A stretch of 6,875 nucleotides of DNA. Origin: Sulfurovum sp. GTDB taxonomy: Bacteria > Campylobacterota > Campylobacteria > Campylobacterales > Sulfurovaceae. A model generated the notes under the pieces. That model saw only the letters and a list, made by a program, of their open reading frames with translations, ran no database searches and had not been told where the DNA came from. The stretch is taken from positions 1 through 6,875 of the forward strand of contig JADGDL010000061.1 of the NCBI GenBank assembly GCA_016744875.1. Reading direction: 5' to 3'. Positions 4,526 through 6,875 of this stretch are shown one piece after another. The position numbers and the translations under genes were made by a program. Numbering within the stretch: position 1 is the stretch's first letter; the number at the start of each line of letters is the position of its first letter.

Positions 4526-5669
4526 CTTGGAACGAAAATCTTTTTACTCCTTTTTGGGACTCTACATCATTTCTTCTTTTTTGTTCATTTCTATTACTGG
4601 GTACTGGTATTATGAGGCACAGAAGAGCGCACTTAAAAATGAAACCTACTATAAACTTCAACATAGTGCAGATATGAGATCAGGAGATATCATTATGGCA
4701 CATATGCATGGTGTGGCACTAAAAAAGTCAGCTGTTCCTGATGAGATTACACTTGCCTTTATAAATACGCAGGGAGAGGTAGTAGAGGGTAAATTGTTTG
4801 TACCAAATATGATGTTAAAAACAGGGTATTTTGAAAAAGATGGCTACAATATACTCATTTCTGATGCATCAAGAGATCATCTTAATATTGCTTATGTAGT
4901 AGCGCAGTCTAATAGTTTAAAGGATTCACTGCAGGCACTACAGCAGACTGTCATAAAGGTAATGCTGATCATAGGATTGATCATGGTACTCATTGCCTGG
5001 TTGCTTTCTAAATTGTTCATGAAGCCTATACGCCAAAAAGTGGAACAAGTAGAGCGTTTCATCAATGATGTGACACATGAACTCAACACCCCCATTACAG
5101 CACTTTCTATGGCAACAGATCAGGCACTTAAACAAGAAAGTTATACACAAAAGACTTTGAAGAACATTTCTATCAGTACAAAACAACTTTATGATATCTA
5201 TGCCTCACTTACTTATTTGAATTTTTCAGATAAAAAGGAAGAAGGTGAAGCTATAGATATTGCTGAGGTACTCCAAAAAAGTATTGGATATTATGAACCT
5301 TTATGTGAAAGTAAAGGTATTAAAGTAGAATCAGACCTCCAAAAACAAATGTTTTCTATACCACAAGCACAACTAAAATTACTTTTTGGAAACCTTATAG
5401 GTAATGCCATTAAGTACTCTCCTGCAAATTCTACGATGAAGTTAAGAATAAAAAATGGGGTATTTAGTATTAAAGATCAGGGGATAGGGATAGAAGAGAA
5501 GAGACAAAAAGAGATCTTTAAAAAGTTTAAAAGAGGTACGGAATACTCAGGAGGGTTTGGTGTTGGGCTTAGTATCGTAAAAAGTATATGTGAAGAGTAT
5601 GGTATAGAGATAGCGTTGGATTCTGCACCTGATAAAGGCACAGAATTTATATTAAATTTTAAAAGTTAA
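4518..5669 (+). CDS. racS: Membrane sensor histidine kinase, probable RacS
   Basis: This is an inner-membrane sensor kinase of 383 residues paired with the preceding regulator. TM1 covers about 9-30 (FYSFLGLYIISSFLF...), a periplasmic sensor about 31-143, and TM2 about 144-167. The dimerisation/H-box follows with phospho-acceptor H187 (FINDVTHELNTPI, 181-193). The ATPase domain has the N-box GNLIGNAIKYSP (291-302), G1 DQGIGI (320-325), F-box FKKFKRG (334-340) and G2 GGFGVGLSIV (345-354). The H-box begins only about 14 residues after TM2, leaving no room for a HAMP domain. I use the ATG at 4518: the protein then begins just before TM1, and the ATGA-style 8-base overlap is typical of coupled pairs; an upstream in-frame ATG at 4479 adds 13 residues lying inside the regulator gene. 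The ribosome site is weak, fitting translational coupling. The sensed signal cannot be read from the sequence. Confidence 0.88.
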   Translation: MNNLERKSFYSFLGLYIISSFLFISITGYWYYEAQKSALKNETYYKLQHSADMRSGDIIMAHMHGVALKKSAVPDEITLAFINTQGEVVEGKLFVPNMMLKTGYFEKDGYNILISDASRDHLNIAYVVAQSNSLKDSLQALQQTVIKVMLIIGLIMVLIAWLLSKLFMKPIRQKVEQVERFINDVTHELNTPITALSMATDQALKQESYTQKTLKNISISTKQLYDIYASLTYLNFSDKKEEGEAIDIAEVLQKSIGYYEPLCESKGIKVESDLQKQMFSIPQAQLKLLFGNLIGNAIKYSPANSTMKLRIKNGVFSIKDQGIGIEEKRQKEIFKKFKRGTEYSGGFGVGLSIVKSICEEYGIEIALDSAPDKGTEFILNFKS

Positions 5670-6709
5670 TTACACTTTGTATCGATATAATTTTGTATAA
5701 ATTTACGTACATCAGCATAGACAAAAGAGTCTTTGTAACCTTCAACCTTTCCACCTGAGGCATTCGGGTGGCCTCCACCGTTTCCAATGTGGGCTGCCAT
5801 TTGTGAGACATCCAGCTTATTGTTGCTTCGTAAAGAGAAGTTACCTCTGAAATTGACATCCATGTAAAAGTCATAGTCGTCATTTTCTACCATACATGCA
5901 TTACCGATGATAGAGGCATTACCTACGTTGTACCCAAGTATGCCTTTGTGGCCTTTGTATTCTATGGTAAGACGTTGTCTGTCTGTAGTGAGAAGTGTTG
6001 TTACAAAAATAGCAACAAGGTTGTCTTTGGTATTATTTTTATCCTGTCTGAAAAATGCTTTTTTGATCTGATGAAGGTCATCATCAAGCTTGATAGGTGC
6101 ATCTGTATCAGAGACTCTATTCTTTGCTTCCTCTATCATAGATAGTTTAAATGCTCTGTCCTGTGCAGGAAATAGAATGCGTCCTATCTCTCTAGCTCCG
6201 GATATCATACCAAGCATGACCTTACCATATTCGAAGAGATCATCATCACTTACCCAAATGTCAATGGCATTGATAGCTTGTACAATAGCGGCTAAGGCAT
6301 TCTCTTTGTCAAAGTTATAATGTGTTTGTAGCCAGTCATAGGTGATGAGTGTGGCACAACGGCTAGTATCCAGCTTGTACCATGCAAAACGCTCTGCTGC
6401 GGAAGCTCCTGTAGCATGGTGATCAAGAAGTTGAAGTTTTGCACCGATACGTATGGCTTCTTTTTCTATCCATGTACCTTCTTTTGTGGTAAGGTTTAGA
6501 TCGGAGATAAGTATGAGTCTTTCTGTCTCATCACCGTGAAGAAATTTGTCTTGTTCTATTTTGGTGACGATCTCACCTAAACGCGCAGAGACTTCAGGAC
6601 CATAGTTGGCATTATAGCAGTCAATCGTGTCAAAACATTGCATGGATAGATATTGACAGCCGTAGCCGTCAAGATCGATATGTGAGAGATGGTAAACGTG
6701 TTGTTTCAT
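5666..6709 (-). CDS. DHH/DHHA1 family phosphoesterase, NrnA-like
   Basis: This is a cytosolic 347-residue protein of the DHH superfamily, manganese-dependent phosphodiesterases acting on short RNAs, pAp or cyclic dinucleotides. The DHH domain has HIDLDG (10-15; ligands H10, D12, D14), ISD (D70), LLDHHATG (94-101; D96-H97-H98) and INAID (D150). The C-terminal DHHA1 domain ends in the substrate-binding GNGGGHPNASGG (309-320), with FSLRS (291-295) before it. All expected metal ligands are present. Campylobacterota generally lack the proteobacterial Orn oligoribonuclease, so a role in degrading 2-5 nt RNAs or pAp is likely, but family members differ and substrate cannot be set from sequence. The gene converges on the kinase gene, with both stop codons within a 4-base overlap (5666-5669). 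The start is fixed by the motif at residue 10; only a distant AAGG (6724-6721, spacing 11) could act as ribosome site. Confidence 0.9.
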   Translation of the reverse strand: MKQHVYHLSHIDLDGYGCQYLSMQCFDTIDCYNANYGPEVSARLGEIVTKIEQDKFLHGDETERLILISDLNLTTKEGTWIEKEAIRIGAKLQLLDHHATGASAAERFAWYKLDTSRCATLITYDWLQTHYNFDKENALAAIVQAINAIDIWVSDDDLFEYGKVMLGMISGAREIGRILFPAQDRAFKLSMIEEAKNRVSDTDAPIKLDDDLHQIKKAFFRQDKNNTKDNLVAIFVTTLLTTDRQRLTIEYKGHKGILGYNVGNASIIGNACMVENDDYDFYMDVNFRGNFSLRSNNKLDVSQMAAHIGNGGGHPNASGGKVEGYKDSFVYADVRKFIQNYIDTKCN

Positions 6710-6717
6710 AAAAGTTT

Positions 6718-6770
6718 AAGCCTTGTGTATAATTATGTAAAATATTTACATATTATACACTATAAGGCTT
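6718..6770. repeat. 53-bp imperfect palindrome (long hairpin) upstream of the DHH gene
   Basis: Left arm segments AAGCCTT (6718-6724), GTGTATAA (6725-6732) and TATGTAAA (6734-6741) pair with TTTACATA (6745-6752), TTATACAC (6753-6760) and AAGGCTT (6764-6770). The stem has 23 base pairs, a 3-base loop (ATA), a one-base bulge (T6733) and a three-base bulge (TAT, 6761-6763). No T-run follows on either strand apart from CTTTT on the minus side just before the DHH start. It could be a terminator or mRNA-end structure for a minus-strand gene to the right, an operator, or a small palindromic mobile element. The structure is directly visible, the role open. Confidence 0.75.
6752..6757 (-). promoter_or_regulatory. 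Candidate -10 box for the DHH gene inside the palindrome
   Basis: TATAAT on the minus strand (6757-6752) lies 43 bases upstream of the DHH start codon and would start transcription near 6745, in the loop of the palindrome. By symmetry the other arm carries a plus-strand TATAAT (6728-6733), but no convincing plus-strand gene follows (only a 21-codon frame from 6774). No -35 is evident. Confidence 0.35.
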
Positions 6771-6783
6771 GTATGGGAGTTGG

Positions 6784-6875
6784 CTATAGAATATCACTTA
6801 ACATTAAGCCATCAAGAAAGTCATCGATCTTAGTTTGAAAATTTCTTAGAAAAGGGGAGATCGCACAGGTACCAA
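6784..6875 (-). CDS. Possible C-terminal end of an unidentified minus-strand gene
   Basis: One minus-strand frame stays open from the window edge to a TAG at 6786-6784, giving about 29 residues that read GTCAISPFLRNFQTKIDD (first 18) and end in DGLMLSDIL. Composition and hydrophobic spacing look protein-like, and the gene would run in the same direction as the DHH gene, with the palindrome between them. The plus-strand frames over the same bases are interrupted. I do not recognise a family, and 29 codons are too few to be sure it is coding. Confidence 0.4.
   Translation of the reverse strand, partial: GTCAISPFLRNFQTKIDDFLDGLMLSDIL

Noticed and set aside
4892..5186. Antisense frames within the kinase gene
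   Set aside because: They are overlapping shadows of a complete, motif-rich kinase gene, with no ribosome site or recognisable domain.
1..6875. CRISPR array, transposase, toxin-antitoxin pair or defence system
   Set aside because: I found no regularly spaced repeats, no transposase motifs and no such protein families. The genes here are housekeeping or regulatory.

Overview
The window looks like a Campylobacterota (Epsilonproteobacteria) chromosome, probably of the Sulfurovum/Sulfurimonas type. The evidence is an HU protein with the GKVPG..KTY arm that I recall from Helicobacter Hup, a short Campylobacterota-type RecR, extended -10 promoters preceded by phased T-tracts with no -35 box, and a dnaJ/recR/two-component neighbourhood like the dnaJ-racR-racS-recR cluster of Campylobacter jejuni. 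Genus and synteny are from memory and were not searched.

Left end (1-432): about 180 bases with no recognisable gene end at a 54-base 3' half of a tRNA-Leu(GAG) gene (181-234). That half runs from the anticodon loop to CCA, and no matching 5' half is present. This is the usual scar (attL/attR) left where a tyrosine-recombinase element inserts into a tRNA. The two 12-bp direct repeats at 98-121 could be integrase arm sites. The sequence left of about 180 is therefore probably the tip of an integrated element, and everything to the right is ordinary chromosome.

Middle (433-3790): a monocistronic HU gene is followed by a UUCG-capped hairpin. Next comes a DUF5718-like protein that resembles the fumarylacetoacetate hydrolase fold. 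dnaJ is convergent to it on the minus strand and has all its domains. A divergent 85-bp promoter region then leads into a two-gene operon, a Dabb (dimeric alpha-beta barrel) protein overlapping recR by one base.

Right (3872-6875): an OmpR-type response regulator and a sensor kinase overlap by 8 bases and are probably RacR/RacS. The kinase gene collides tail to tail, with a 4-base overlap, with a minus-strand DHH/DHHA1 phosphoesterase (NrnA-like). Upstream of the phosphoesterase is a 53-bp imperfect palindrome with a -10-like box in each arm. Beyond it, the C-terminal end of a further minus-strand reading frame may run off the window.

Most of the window is core chromosome: nucleoid (HU), protein folding (DnaJ), recombinational repair (RecR), signalling (RacRS-like) and nucleotide turnover (DHH). 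I see no CRISPR array, transposase, toxin-antitoxin pair or defence system. The best leads are the tRNA attachment scar with its repeats, the uncharacterised FAH-like protein, the Dabb-recR coupling and the palindrome.
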